A stretch of 63,559 bases of DNA. Origin: Riemerella anatipestifer. Lineage in GTDB: Bacteria; Bacteroidota; Bacteroidia; Flavobacteriales; Weeksellaceae. The first letter of the stretch is position 1; every line of letters begins with the position of its first letter. Below are positions 46,369 to 54,315 of this stretch, in pieces. The position numbers and the translations under genes are program-made. Under the pieces are notes generated by a model. It ran no database searches. It saw nothing but the letters and a program-made list of their open reading frames with translations, and was not told the origin of the DNA. The stretch is from positions 270,028 to 333,586 of the forward strand of contig NZ_QXHU01000002.1 in the NCBI RefSeq assembly GCF_009663465.1. The letters are read 5' to 3'.

Positions 46369-47598
46369 ATGAAATTTTTATACTTCATATTTATACGCTT
46401 ACTAATTATTGGTTTTAGGTTGGGAGCTATTTTCAACTCAAAAATAAAAAAGGGTTGGGAAGGACGAAAAAAAAGCAATATTATTGTTAAAAATGCCTTT
46501 TCTCCAAACGATAAAGTGATTTGGATGCACGCCGCCAGTCTAGGCGAATACGAGCAAGGCTTACCTGTATTGGAAGGATTAAAGAAAAAATATCCCGATT
46601 ATAAGGTATTGGTTACCTTTTTTTCTCCTTCCGGTTACGAAAATGTAATTAAAAAGAAAACTATCGCAGATGCCATTTGTTATTTACCGTTTGACACTAG
46701 AAAGGGAGTAGCCTCTTTTTTAAATCACTTTCAGGTAGAGTTTTTCTTTACCGTAAAATACGACTATTGGTACAATCTACTTAGTGAACTTAAACAAAGG
46801 CAGGTAAAAACTTTCGTGGTTTCGGCATTATTTTATCCATCTCAAGTGTTTTTTAAACCTTATGGAAAATGGATGGTGGCGGAATTAAAAAAGAATATAG
46901 ATTGGGTTTTCCATCAGACTAAAGATTCGTTGGCTTTGGCTCAAGGGATTGGCTTATCACAATCATCTCTTTCAGGAGACACGCGTTACGATAGAGTGAA
47001 GGCGACTAAAGCTAATTTTGAAGAAATACCATTGGTTAAAAAGTTCAAAGATCAAAGCCTATTACTCGTTTTCGGAAGCTCTTGGGAAGCCGAAGAAATC
47101 ATCGCTGAAAAGGTTACAGAAGTTAACAATGAAGTTAAACTCATCATCGCCCCACACGATTTAAAACGAGTGCCTGTACTTAAGAAAAAATTTCCTCAAG
47201 CGTTGTTATATACAGAACTAAATGAGCAAGAGTTTGAGAACAATAAAGAAAATAATATCCTTATTATAAATACTATAGGGCTACTTTCTAGAATTTATGC
47301 TTATGCGGATATAACGGTGGTGGGCGGTGGTTTTCATAGTGCGGGACTGCACAATATTTTGGAATCGGCTGTTTTTGGAAATCCTGTTTTGTTCGGAGAT
47401 AAATATCGTAAAAACCCAGAAGCCGACGCACTTATTGAGTATGGAGGAGGTAGGTTTTTTTCTACTCCAGAAGAGGTGGTTCAATTTATTCAATCTTTAA
47501 TTTTAGATGAATCTTTGAGGGCAAGAATGGCTAATAGTGCAGAAGTTTTCATCTCTAATCAGCCTAAGGCTACGGAGCATATCCTGTCTAAATTTTAA
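46369..47598 (+). CDS. waaA: 3-deoxy-D-manno-octulosonic acid transferase
   Basis: 409 residues. Adds Kdo to lipid A at the inner face of the membrane. N-terminal anchor, then WMHAASLGEYEQGLPVLEGLKKKYP and VTFFSPSGYE, and in the C-terminal GT-B half LIIAPHDLKRVP, VVGGGFHSAGLHNILESAVFGNPVLFG. All typical of WaaA. Length is slightly shorter than E. coli (425). Confidence 0.94.
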   Translation: MKFLYFIFIRLLIIGFRLGAIFNSKIKKGWEGRKKSNIIVKNAFSPNDKVIWMHAASLGEYEQGLPVLEGLKKKYPDYKVLVTFFSPSGYENVIKKKTIADAICYLPFDTRKGVASFLNHFQVEFFFTVKYDYWYNLLSELKQRQVKTFVVSALFYPSQVFFKPYGKWMVAELKKNIDWVFHQTKDSLALAQGIGLSQSSLSGDTRYDRVKATKANFEEIPLVKKFKDQSLLLVFGSSWEAEEIIAEKVTEVNNEVKLIIAPHDLKRVPVLKKKFPQALLYTELNEQEFENNKENNILIINTIGLLSRIYAYADITVVGGGFHSAGLHNILESAVFGNPVLFGDKYRKNPEADALIEYGGGRFFSTPEEVVQFIQSLILDESLRARMANSAEVFISNQPKATEHILSKF

Positions 47599-47636
47599 TT
47601 TATCTTGTTTTTTCGTTAAAAAATAAAGCGGAGGTT

Positions 47637-47672
47637 TTGTTGTTTTAAATATAATTGTTAGATTTGTCTAAC
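47637..47672 (+). promoter_or_regulatory. Promoter of the TonB receptor gene with overlapping palindrome
   Basis: TTG (47637-47639), 19 bases, TAGATTTG (47659-47666). The palindrome GTTAGA-TTTG-TCTAAC (47657-47672) covers the -7 element, as expected for a repressor site. Confidence 0.55.
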
Positions 47673-47699
47673 TTTTTAAGAAGATAAATATAACTTTAT

Positions 47700-49727
47700 A
47701 TGAAACGAACATTATTTTTATTAGGTAGTTGCTTTAGTATAAGCGTTTTTTCTCAAGAGGCAGACTCTGCTAAATCTTCCAAGGATATAGAAGAAATCGT
47801 AATGACGGGGACACTAAAGGCGGTGAGTAGAGATAAAAGCCCTGTGCCAGTAGAAGTATTTTCCGCAAAATTTTTTGAAAAGAATCCCACTCCCAGCATT
47901 ATGGAATCGGTGGAAATGATTAACGGTGTGCGTCCGCAACTTAATTGTTCCGTTTGTAATACGGGAGATATTCACATCAATGGGTTAGAAGGACCATACA
48001 CTTTGATTTTAATTGATGGAATGCCGATTGTAAGCTCTCTTTCCACAGTTTACGGACTTAATGGTATCCCAAATAGTATGATAGAACGGGTGGAAGTAGT
48101 TAAAGGTCCAGCTTCGTCCCTTTACGGTTCGGAAGCAATGGGAGGTATCATCAATATCATTACTAAAAACGCACTTACTGCCCCGCGTTTAACGCTTAAT
48201 CTTAACTCCACTTCTTGGGGCGAACACAATACAGACATTGGCGGTAAATTTAGATTAAACGATAAGGTGTCCTCTTTATTAAGCCTTAATTATTTCAATT
48301 TTCAAAATAAAATAGATAAGAATAAAGACAACTTTACAGATGCGGCACTGCAAAACCGAATTTCAGTATTTAATAAATGGGATTTCCAAAGAAATGAAGG
48401 AAGAGTGGCGAGTTTGGCTTTAAGGTATTTCAATGAAGACCGTTTTGGAGGCGTTTTGGAATGGGAGAAAAAACACCGAGGGAGCGATGAAGTTTATGGG
48501 GAGAGTATTTACACCAAAAGATTTGAAGCGATAGGGATTTATCAACTTCCGATAAAAGAAAAGGTGGTTACTCAATTTTCGTATAACTATCATCATCAAG
48601 ATTCGTTTTATGGCGATGTGTTTTATTTGGCGAAGCAATCTACGGCGTTTGGACAAATCTATTGGGATAAGACGTTGGGTAAATCTGATTTTTTATTGGG
48701 AGCTACCGTCAAAAATGTGTATTACGACGATAATACGCCAGGGACACTTTCTAAAGATGGAACAACCAATCAACCTCAAAACGATTGGCTGCCAGGTATT
48801 TTTGCTCAAAATCAATGGAATATCAATGATAAAAATACTTTATTGGTAGGCTACCGATTAGATTGGTCTAAATTTCACGGAGCGATACATTCACCAAGAG
48901 TGGCGTATAAATGGAGTTTGGCTCCACAGACTAATTTGAGGGCGAGTTTCGGGACAGGGTTCCGAGTGGTCAATCTTTTTACAGAAGACCACGCTGCTCT
49001 TACGGGGTCTCGGGAAGTGGTGATTTCGGAAGCCTTGAATCCCGAACGCTCCTACAACGGAAACCTTAATCTTACGCACAAAATTTACACTTCTGGTGGC
49101 TATATCAATTTTGATATGATAGGATTTTACTCTCATTTTACTAATAAAATCATTGGGGATTTTGATACTAATCCCAATCAAATTATTTATCAAAATTTGA
49201 AAGGCTATGCTGTGAGTAAAGGCGTTTCGCTGAATACAGAATTAAAATTAGGTTCGCCACTTACCGTTAATTTGGGAGCGTCTTATATGGAAGTGTATCA
49301 GAAATACGAAGAAGATGGGCAAACGGAAACCCTACAACAGTTATTCGCTCCCAGATGGTCGGGAACTTATGCTATCAGCTATAATTTTCCAAAGGAATGG
49401 AGTGCAGATTTTACGGGGGCTTTTTATGGACCGATGCGTTTGCCTGTGTTGCCTGATGATTTCAGACCAGCCCATTCGCCTTGGTACACTTTAGCGAATA
49501 TTCAGATTAGAAAACATTTTTCTAAACTCGGCATAGAGGTGTATGGTGGTGTGAAAAACTTGTTTAATTTTACACCGAAAAATCCTATTATGCGACCGTT
49601 TGACCCGTTTGATACAAAAGTTTCGGAGCCGAGCAACCCGTATGGTTATACTTTTGATACCGAATATGGCTATGCTCCAATGTTGGGCATCAGAGGGTTT
49701 GTAGGATTGAGGTATAACATTAAATAA
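47700..49727 (+). CDS. TonB-dependent outer-membrane receptor with C-S-V-C plug motif
   Basis: 675 residues. Signal peptide to about residue 19 (SISVFSQ). Plug domain (about 45-165): LNCSVCNTGDIHINGLEGPYTLILIDGMP, and VEVVKGPASSLYGSEAMGGIINIITKNA, which is the usual plug end. The 22-strand barrel follows and ends in the aromatic strand GFVGLRYNIK. The plug has a Cys pair, C83 and C86. Ligand unknown; a metal chelate, haem or similar is likely. Pairs with the following thioredoxin-like gene (13 bases). Confidence 0.9.
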   Translation: MKRTLFLLGSCFSISVFSQEADSAKSSKDIEEIVMTGTLKAVSRDKSPVPVEVFSAKFFEKNPTPSIMESVEMINGVRPQLNCSVCNTGDIHINGLEGPYTLILIDGMPIVSSLSTVYGLNGIPNSMIERVEVVKGPASSLYGSEAMGGIINIITKNALTAPRLTLNLNSTSWGEHNTDIGGKFRLNDKVSSLLSLNYFNFQNKIDKNKDNFTDAALQNRISVFNKWDFQRNEGRVASLALRYFNEDRFGGVLEWEKKHRGSDEVYGESIYTKRFEAIGIYQLPIKEKVVTQFSYNYHHQDSFYGDVFYLAKQSTAFGQIYWDKTLGKSDFLLGATVKNVYYDDNTPGTLSKDGTTNQPQNDWLPGIFAQNQWNINDKNTLLVGYRLDWSKFHGAIHSPRVAYKWSLAPQTNLRASFGTGFRVVNLFTEDHAALTGSREVVISEALNPERSYNGNLNLTHKIYTSGGYINFDMIGFYSHFTNKIIGDFDTNPNQIIYQNLKGYAVSKGVSLNTELKLGSPLTVNLGASYMEVYQKYEEDGQTETLQQLFAPRWSGTYAISYNFPKEWSADFTGAFYGPMRLPVLPDDFRPAHSPWYTLANIQIRKHFSKLGIEVYGGVKNLFNFTPKNPIMRPFDPFDTKVSEPSNPYGYTFDTEYGYAPMLGIRGFVGLRYNIK

Positions 49728-49740
49728 AACACAACATCAA

Positions 49741-50205
49741 ATGCTGAAAAACATCTTACGGATTCAAATGACACTTTTTATAACGGTGTTTTTCCCCAAG
49801 GCACAGCAGCTTCCTTTTGTGTCTTGGGAGGCATTTGATACTTTGAGGCTTTCTCGACCCAGAAATACTTTGGTATTTGTTCGTACCGATTGGTGTTCGG
49901 TCTGTAAGAAACAGATTAAAGATTTAGAACAAGCCTCTTCTTTACTTCGTTTACTCTCGGAGCGTGTTTACCTCTTGGATTTGAATGCAGAAAAAGAGAA
50001 ACGAAGTCTTTCGTTTTTTGGTAAAACTTACCGTTATTATACCAGTGGAAGCACATCAGGGCTACACGAACTTGCGCATTATTTTTCGCCTCGCAGCCAA
50101 GTTTATCCTTTGTGGGTATTGTTGGATAAAGATGGAAGTATCTTAACAACCTATGAGGGCTATTGGTCTAAGGAGCAGCTTTCGGAACTTGTGGCATCAT
50201 ATTGA
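49741..50205 (+). CDS. Secreted thioredoxin-fold protein
   Basis: 154 residues. N-terminal hydrophobic signal (about 6-21), then a thioredoxin fold with active site RTDWCSVCKKQIKDLEQ (C52, C55), and YPLWVLLDKDGSILTTYEGYWS containing the cis-Pro region. Probably periplasmic disulfide or metal chemistry. It directly follows the TonB receptor, whose plug has the same C-S-V-C pair. The 3' end overlaps the convergent GNAT gene by 9 bases. Confidence 0.82.
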   Translation: MLKNILRIQMTLFITVFFPKAQQLPFVSWEAFDTLRLSRPRNTLVFVRTDWCSVCKKQIKDLEQASSLLRLLSERVYLLDLNAEKEKRSLSFFGKTYRYYTSGSTSGLHELAHYFSPRSQVYPLWVLLDKDGSILTTYEGYWSKEQLSELVASY

Positions 50206-50487
50206 GGGGAAGACATCGTCTAGGTGCTCCATTCTCATCATCACAGCACGAGCGTAGGAGCAATGCGGATAGATAGTCCATTGGTGTTCTCTAGCGAAGC
50301 TAATGGCTTCTTTTATTAGAGCTTTTCCTAAGCCTCGCCCTTCAAACTTCGGAAAAATGTTTACAAATGAAATGATGAGTTGTTGTTTCTCTGGTAGAAT
50401 GGTGTAGGTTAGTCGTCCTATTTCTTCGGTGTCGTTAGACATACTTATAAATCCGCCATTTCCTGTTTGGTTGTTCTTAAAATTCAT
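50197..50487 (-). CDS. Small GNAT-like N-acetyltransferase
   Basis: 96 residues, the short YjdJ-type GNAT. VNIFPKFEGRGLGKALIKEAISFAREHQW is the acetyl-CoA-binding motif and YPHCSYARAVMMR the typical end. It begins MNFKNNQTGNGGFISMSNDTEE. Substrate unknown. Stands alone between the convergent thioredoxin gene and the Fic module. Confidence 0.82.
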   Translation of the reverse strand: MNFKNNQTGNGGFISMSNDTEEIGRLTYTILPEKQQLIISFVNIFPKFEGRGLGKALIKEAISFAREHQWTIYPHCSYARAVMMRMEHLDDVFPSI

Positions 50488-50599
50488 TGTGTTTGTTTTT
50501 TTTTATTTTTTTGGTAACATCTGCACTGAAAAAAATAATTAAATGTTTAGTATAACTATTTTTTTTTAAATAGCTATCTCTTTAGTATAAGAACTAGGT

Positions 50600-51076
50600 C
50601 TAATAAAATTTATAAAAATCTACTCCTAAAGGTTCCTGTTTTATAACATTTGATAGTACTCTAAATAATTTTAATTTAATTTCTTCGCTGTAGTCTTCTT
50701 CATTGATAATAGAAAATATGAGTTCATATAGAAATTCTTTATCCACTATATTATCGGCGACAAGTACGACTATATTTTCCATTTCGATGATAAATTTATC
50801 AATACAGTATTCAAAACCATTTATTTGTAAGAAGTAGGCTCCAATGGCAATAGAAGTTCTTTTGTTACCATCGTTAAATGCGTGAAACTTGTTAATAGAG
50901 AAAACCAGATGAGTTAGTTTTTCTTCAAAAGTAGGGTAATAATCATCATTATCTAAATGGCTAAGAGGGCTGTCTAAATTTCCAAAATTTTTAATTCCAG
51001 GTTGTCCTCCGGAAATTTCAATTATTTTATCGTGAATTTTGATAGCGTATTTTGTTGGGATTTTTAAAACATTCAT
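50600..51076 (-). CDS. Fic/Doc-family protein (death-on-curing type toxin)
   Basis: 158 residues. The Fic core motif HAFNDGNKRTS at about residues 65-75 matches HxFx(D/N)GNKR. The preceding Fic-fold helices include ISGGQPGIKNFGNLDSPLSHL. Doc proteins phosphorylate EF-Tu and Fic proteins AMPylate targets; which applies is not decidable, but length and GNKR are Doc-like. Gene starts 2 bases after its HTH partner ends, so they are co-translated. No inhibitory (S/T)xxxE(G/N) helix was seen in either protein. Confidence 0.8.
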   Translation of the reverse strand: MNVLKIPTKYAIKIHDKIIEISGGQPGIKNFGNLDSPLSHLDNDDYYPTFEEKLTHLVFSINKFHAFNDGNKRTSIAIGAYFLQINGFEYCIDKFIIEMENIVVLVADNIVDKEFLYELIFSIINEEDYSEEIKLKLFRVLSNVIKQEPLGVDFYKFY

Positions 51077-51078
51077 AA

Positions 51079-52149
51079 TTATCTATCTTTTAGTCTTATG
51101 AATACTTCTTTGTTTTCTTCTAATCTTTCTTCTAAAGACTTGCTATTTTCGCCTAAAAACTTTTCAAAGTCTTCAGAGCTTACTTCAGAAATGTATTCTT
51201 TTAGTTTTTCGTGGAGGGCATCTCTAAATGCTAAATCTCTTGACGCCATCAGGCTTCTTGCTTTCTCCTTTAATGGCAGCAGTGTTGAACTCATTAAGGT
51301 ATCGTATTCATTGAATAGAAGATGAGCTTCGGACAAGGTGAGTTTTCTATTTAGTTTATTAAATTCTTTTTTTAAATAGTCCGAAAATCCATTTTCATAT
51401 GATGCAATTAAGTCTAAGACTTCAGAATACAGGGTACTTCTTATACTGTCTTTTGCGTTTAAGTTTAGTATTTGTTTGTATTCTTTTGCGTTTTCTTTGA
51501 ATATGCTTTTGTAAATCTTATCGGTTAATTGGGCATATTTAAACTTGTTACTTACGATGCACTCATCAAGTCCGTTTGTAAACTCTTGCCTGTAGTTGTA
51601 CTCTCGGATTGCACTTGGGATAAATTCTTCTTCTCTTTGATTGATGAATTTTGTTTTTCCTCCGATTTTTTTGTTCAGAAAATCAATTACAATATCCAGA
51701 ATTATAGACCTTAATCTTTGGGCGTTTTCCGAATCTGTTAGGAGCATACCAATATTTAGAAATGCTTTATAGGTAAAGGTCCCTAGAACGGAAGTTTTGT
51801 TCAAATTATCTATCTCATTTTCATATAATTGTTTTATGGTAACGACATCAATGTCGTTACCATCGTCTTTAGTTAAGAAAGATAAAATATGCTCTTTAAA
51901 TTGTTTCAATTTGATACCATTATAGACTTCATATCCACTATGGTTAAGCTCTTCTTTGTGATTTTCCAAAATTCTATCAATAGTTCGGATATCAACATCA
52001 AAATACTTTGCCACCTGATTTTTAGTAAACCGATATTTGTTTTCAAACATAAGACCATAAAACCCCAAATTTTTGTAAATCTCTTCGATGGCTTGGTTGT
52101 TATTTAGTATATTTTTTCTTTCAATGCTTGAGTTGGTTAAATCTTTCAT
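51079..52149 (-). CDS. HTH DNA-binding partner of the Fic/Doc protein
   Basis: About 356 residues from ATG 52149. N-terminal HTH-like segment ENKYRFTKNQVAKYFDVDIRTIDRILENH (about 35-65), a middle region like those of RhuM/Fic-associated proteins, and a Glu/Lys-rich helical C-terminus. An upstream in-frame TTG at 52182 is rejected because it overlaps the -7 element. Probably the regulator or antitoxin of the module. It contains a perfect 13-bp-arm palindrome within its coding sequence (51836-51863). Base composition is AT-rich compared with nearby housekeeping genes, which may mark transfer. Confidence 0.65.
   Translation of the reverse strand: MKDLTNSSIERKNILNNNQAIEEIYKNLGFYGLMFENKYRFTKNQVAKYFDVDIRTIDRILENHKEELNHSGYEVYNGIKLKQFKEHILSFLTKDDGNDIDVVTIKQLYENEIDNLNKTSVLGTFTYKAFLNIGMLLTDSENAQRLRSIILDIVIDFLNKKIGGKTKFINQREEEFIPSAIREYNYRQEFTNGLDECIVSNKFKYAQLTDKIYKSIFKENAKEYKQILNLNAKDSIRSTLYSEVLDLIASYENGFSDYLKKEFNKLNRKLTLSEAHLLFNEYDTLMSSTLLPLKEKARSLMASRDLAFRDALHEKLKEYISEVSSEDFEKFLGENSKSLEERLEENKEVFIRLKDR
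51836..51863. repeat. 28-bp palindrome inside the HTH gene
   Basis: ATGGTAACGACAT, centre CA, ATGTCGTTACCAT: 13-bp perfect arms. The core AACGAC resembles AACGATA of the operator-like repeat upstream of the same gene. Confidence 0.9.
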
Positions 52150-52176
52150 AACGATAGAATAATTAGAATTATCGTT
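52150..52176. promoter_or_regulatory. Operator-like inverted repeat before the HTH gene
   Basis: AACGATA (52150-52156) and TATCGTT (52170-52176), spaced by 13 bases, lie between the -7 element and ATG 52149. Confidence 0.5.
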
Positions 52177-52179
52177 TAA

Positions 52180-52210
52180 CAAAATTAGTGAAAATAGACC
52201 AATGCTTCAA
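52180..52210 (-). promoter_or_regulatory. Promoter of the Fic/HTH module
   Basis: Minus strand TTG (52208-52210), 20 bases, TAATTTTG (52180-52187). Confidence 0.6.
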
Positions 52211-52373
52211 AGTATAAGTTTATAATGGCTTGTTTTAAAATTCACTCGTTTTCACACGGTTATTTAGTAGCTTATCTTTAATCTGTAATAACTGGTGGAG
52301 TCCCAATTTAGTTTCTATACTTTAAGGAGGTATTCGTTTTTTTATCCGCCACATTCCTGCGGGGGCTTTCCGT

Positions 52374-52400
52374 TTGGTAAATAATATTTGTTTAAATTTG
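52374..52400 (+). promoter_or_regulatory. Promoter of the bacilliredoxin gene
   Basis: TTG (52374-52376), 16 bases, TAAATTTG (52393-52400). Confidence 0.55.
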
Positions 52401-52423
52401 TAGCCAAATAAAAAGAAATTATT

Positions 52424-52834
52424 ATGTATCCACAAGAATTAGTAATGCCAATGAAGGCAGAATTGACAGATAACGGGTTTAAAGATTTAACCACTCCCGA
52501 ACTGGTAAACGAGGCTCTGAAGGCTTCTGGGACTACATTGCTTATGGTGAACTCGGTGTGCGGTTGTGCGGCGGGGGCTGCTAGACCAGGGGTGTTGTAC
52601 TCTCTGAACGGAGATAAAAAACCAGATAATTTGGTAACTGTTTTTGCGGGGTTTGACCTTGAGGCAGTCGTGGAGGCGAGAAGACACTTGGCGCCATTCC
52701 CACCATCATCGCCTTGTGTGGCTTTGTTCAAAGACGGCGAATTGGTGCATATGATAGAAAGACACCACATAGAGGGCAATCCGGCAGAAGCTATTGCAGC
52801 TAATCTGCAAGCGGCTTATGAAGAATATTGTTAA
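52424..52834 (+). CDS. BrxA/BrxB family bacilliredoxin
   Basis: 136 residues. YphP/YqiW family: MYPQELVMPMKAELTDNGFKDL and the C-x-C site VNSVCGCAAGAARPG near residues 45-47. In Bacillus these remove bacillithiol from proteins; the thiol partner in this organism is inferred. HMIERHHIEGN and EEYC near the end are family features. Own promoter and terminator. Confidence 0.92.
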   Translation: MYPQELVMPMKAELTDNGFKDLTTPELVNEALKASGTTLLMVNSVCGCAAGAARPGVLYSLNGDKKPDNLVTVFAGFDLEAVVEARRHLAPFPPSSPCVALFKDGELVHMIERHHIEGNPAEAIAANLQAAYEEYC

Positions 52835-52858
52835 AGGAAATAAAAAAAACATTTGACT

Positions 52859-52900
52859 AAAAAGAGTTATACTAATATAGAGTATAGCTCTTTTTATTTT
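52859..52900 (+). terminator. Terminator after the bacilliredoxin gene
   Basis: AAAAAGAGTTATACT pairs with AGTATAGCTCTTTTT; a 15-bp stem with one wobble. Confidence 0.85.
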
Positions 52901-53196
52901 TAGTAGGATTTTTTATCACGCAGAAAAATGCGACGGGGCAGAGTTTTTTTAGTGTTTAGAGTTTAACTCTTTTTTTATGTTCCTCTCGTAGAATAGAAAT
53001 AATTAGAATTTTTATTTCACTTAGGGTTAAATCTATTTTATCCGTTATGAGAAAGGGAACAGCCGTTTTGAATTTCGTTAAAAGTGATTCTTAACCTAAA
53101 GTTTTTGGTTTTAAATAAAGCAATTATTTTTAGGAGCAAATTTTACTCAAGATTAAATACAATTTGCTAAAAACCTAAAAATCATTAGCTAGGCTA

Positions 53197-53226
53197 TTGC
53201 AAGTTTGCAAAAAATAACTATCTTTG
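53197..53226 (+). promoter_or_regulatory. Promoter of the DUF6261-like gene
   Basis: TTG (53197-53199), 19 bases, TATCTTTG (53219-53226). The start codon is about 300 bases further on. Confidence 0.65.
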
Positions 53227-53438
53227 GAGGGCGAGGCAGGAGGAGATACAAATAGTCTTGTTGAAATCTTAATTCAGATAGGTAGGTACTTAATACCAGT
53301 TGGGGGAGAATTGTTTTAGTCCTGTTTGCCCTTAATACCAGTGGAGGTTTTGTAGTTGCAGCGTTGTTTTACCTTTATCACAAGTGAGGTTTTAAAGAAA
53401 CAAGTCAGATTCTATTCAAAATCAGTGGAGGGTTGGTT

Positions 53439-53454
53439 CAAACAGCAATGTTTG
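53439..53454 (+). other. Hairpin in the DUF6261-like leader
   Basis: CAAACA-GCAA-TGTTTG followed by TTTT; perfect 6-bp stem with a GNRA-type loop, about 75 bases before the ATG. Confidence 0.45.
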
Positions 53455-53529
53455 TTTTAAAAACATAGCGTTTTTGTATTGTTTAGGGGTTAAATGTTAT
53501 TTTTTGTCTAATAAAAAAGTGAAATAGTT

Positions 53530-54237
53530 ATGAAAATTACATTGAGAAAACTTAATACTAAAGATTTAGCCACTCTGGCTCAAAGAGTCATAAACTCTTC
53601 TACCAATGGCAAATATAAGATTGCGGAGAGCCTCCCTTTGCTCACAGAACTAGAGGAGATGTACCAAATCTACGATGGAGCTTATACCAAACTCACCTTT
53701 AGTGGCAAAGGTAAAGCGGTGGCTCAAGCCGATAAGGAGCGAGATGAGATTTATAAAAACCTAAAAGCCTTTTTGGTAGGGTACAGAAGACTTGCCCTAG
53801 CTCCTCATAGTGCAGATGCAGACGCACTCTACAAAGTGCTAGAAGGTTTTGGGATAGATATAGACCGCCTAAGCTATTCGGCAGAAACGGCACAAATGAA
53901 GAAGCTCATAGAAGCTCTCGACGAAAAAGAAAACAAAGACCGTTTGGGGAGGTTGGGGATTTCGGCAGTGCTAGACGATATGAAAGCCAAACAAACCGCT
54001 TTTGAAACACTGTTTGCCGAACAGGCAGAAGCCAATGCCGAACTTAGACAAGTGGCAAGTGCATCTTCTCTTAGAAGAGATTTAGAACAAAGGCTAAAGA
54101 CTTATCTAGATTTTGTTACTATAATGAAAAAAAGAGCAGAATGGTCTGCTCTCTATGCCGATTTAAACGAGCTGGTAAAAGCCGCTAAAAATAGTACTCT
54201 TGCGACTTCGGCAAAACCAGAAACGCCTAAAAATTAG
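53530..54237 (+). CDS. DUF6261-like alpha-helical protein, unknown function
   Basis: 235 residues, no signal peptide or membrane span. Almost entirely helical and charged, with heptad-like Leu spacing (for example SLPLLTELEEMYQIYDGAY, LRQVASASSLRRDLEQRLKTYLDFV). Resembles the DUF6261 family of Bacteroidota; I am moderately sure of that name. Codon use is richer in G and C than the neighbouring AT-rich genes. Unusually long leader with its own promoter; terminator follows. Confidence 0.6.
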   Translation: MKITLRKLNTKDLATLAQRVINSSTNGKYKIAESLPLLTELEEMYQIYDGAYTKLTFSGKGKAVAQADKERDEIYKNLKAFLVGYRRLALAPHSADADALYKVLEGFGIDIDRLSYSAETAQMKKLIEALDEKENKDRLGRLGISAVLDDMKAKQTAFETLFAEQAEANAELRQVASASSLRRDLEQRLKTYLDFVTIMKKRAEWSALYADLNELVKAAKNSTLATSAKPETPKN

Positions 54238-54276
54238 TTGGTAACCTACTAATTGTTTTTTCATTTACTTTTTTTG

Positions 54277-54311
54277 CCCCCTAGACACTGTTATAGTTCT
54301 AGGGGGATTTT
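54277..54311 (+). terminator. Terminator between the DUF6261-like gene and hemE
   Basis: CCCCCTAGA pairs with TCTAGGGGG; short ATTTT tail on the plus strand. Confidence 0.65.
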
Positions 54312-54315
54312 CAGT

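Larger units (their letters stand above)
52835..53529. other. Long intergenic region before the DUF6261-like gene
   Basis: 695 bases without a gene I can support. It holds the bacilliredoxin terminator (52859-52900), a weak AGAG-CTCT stem with T run near 52958-52977, an AT-rich stretch, a full consensus promoter (53197-53226) and then a leader of about 300 bases with degenerate CCAGTGGAGG-like repeats (53289-53300, 53331-53348, 53421-53431) and a hairpin at 53439-53454. Confidence 0.7.

Noticed and set aside
47657-47672. Fur box reading of GTTAGATTTGTCTAAC
   Set aside because: It lacks the GATAATGATAATC-type hexamer array; kept only as an unnamed palindrome.
53280-53440. Possible CRISPR-like repeats (CCAGTGGAGG)
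   Set aside because: Copies are degenerate, only three or four, with unequal spacing of 42 and 83 bases, and no cas gene is present.
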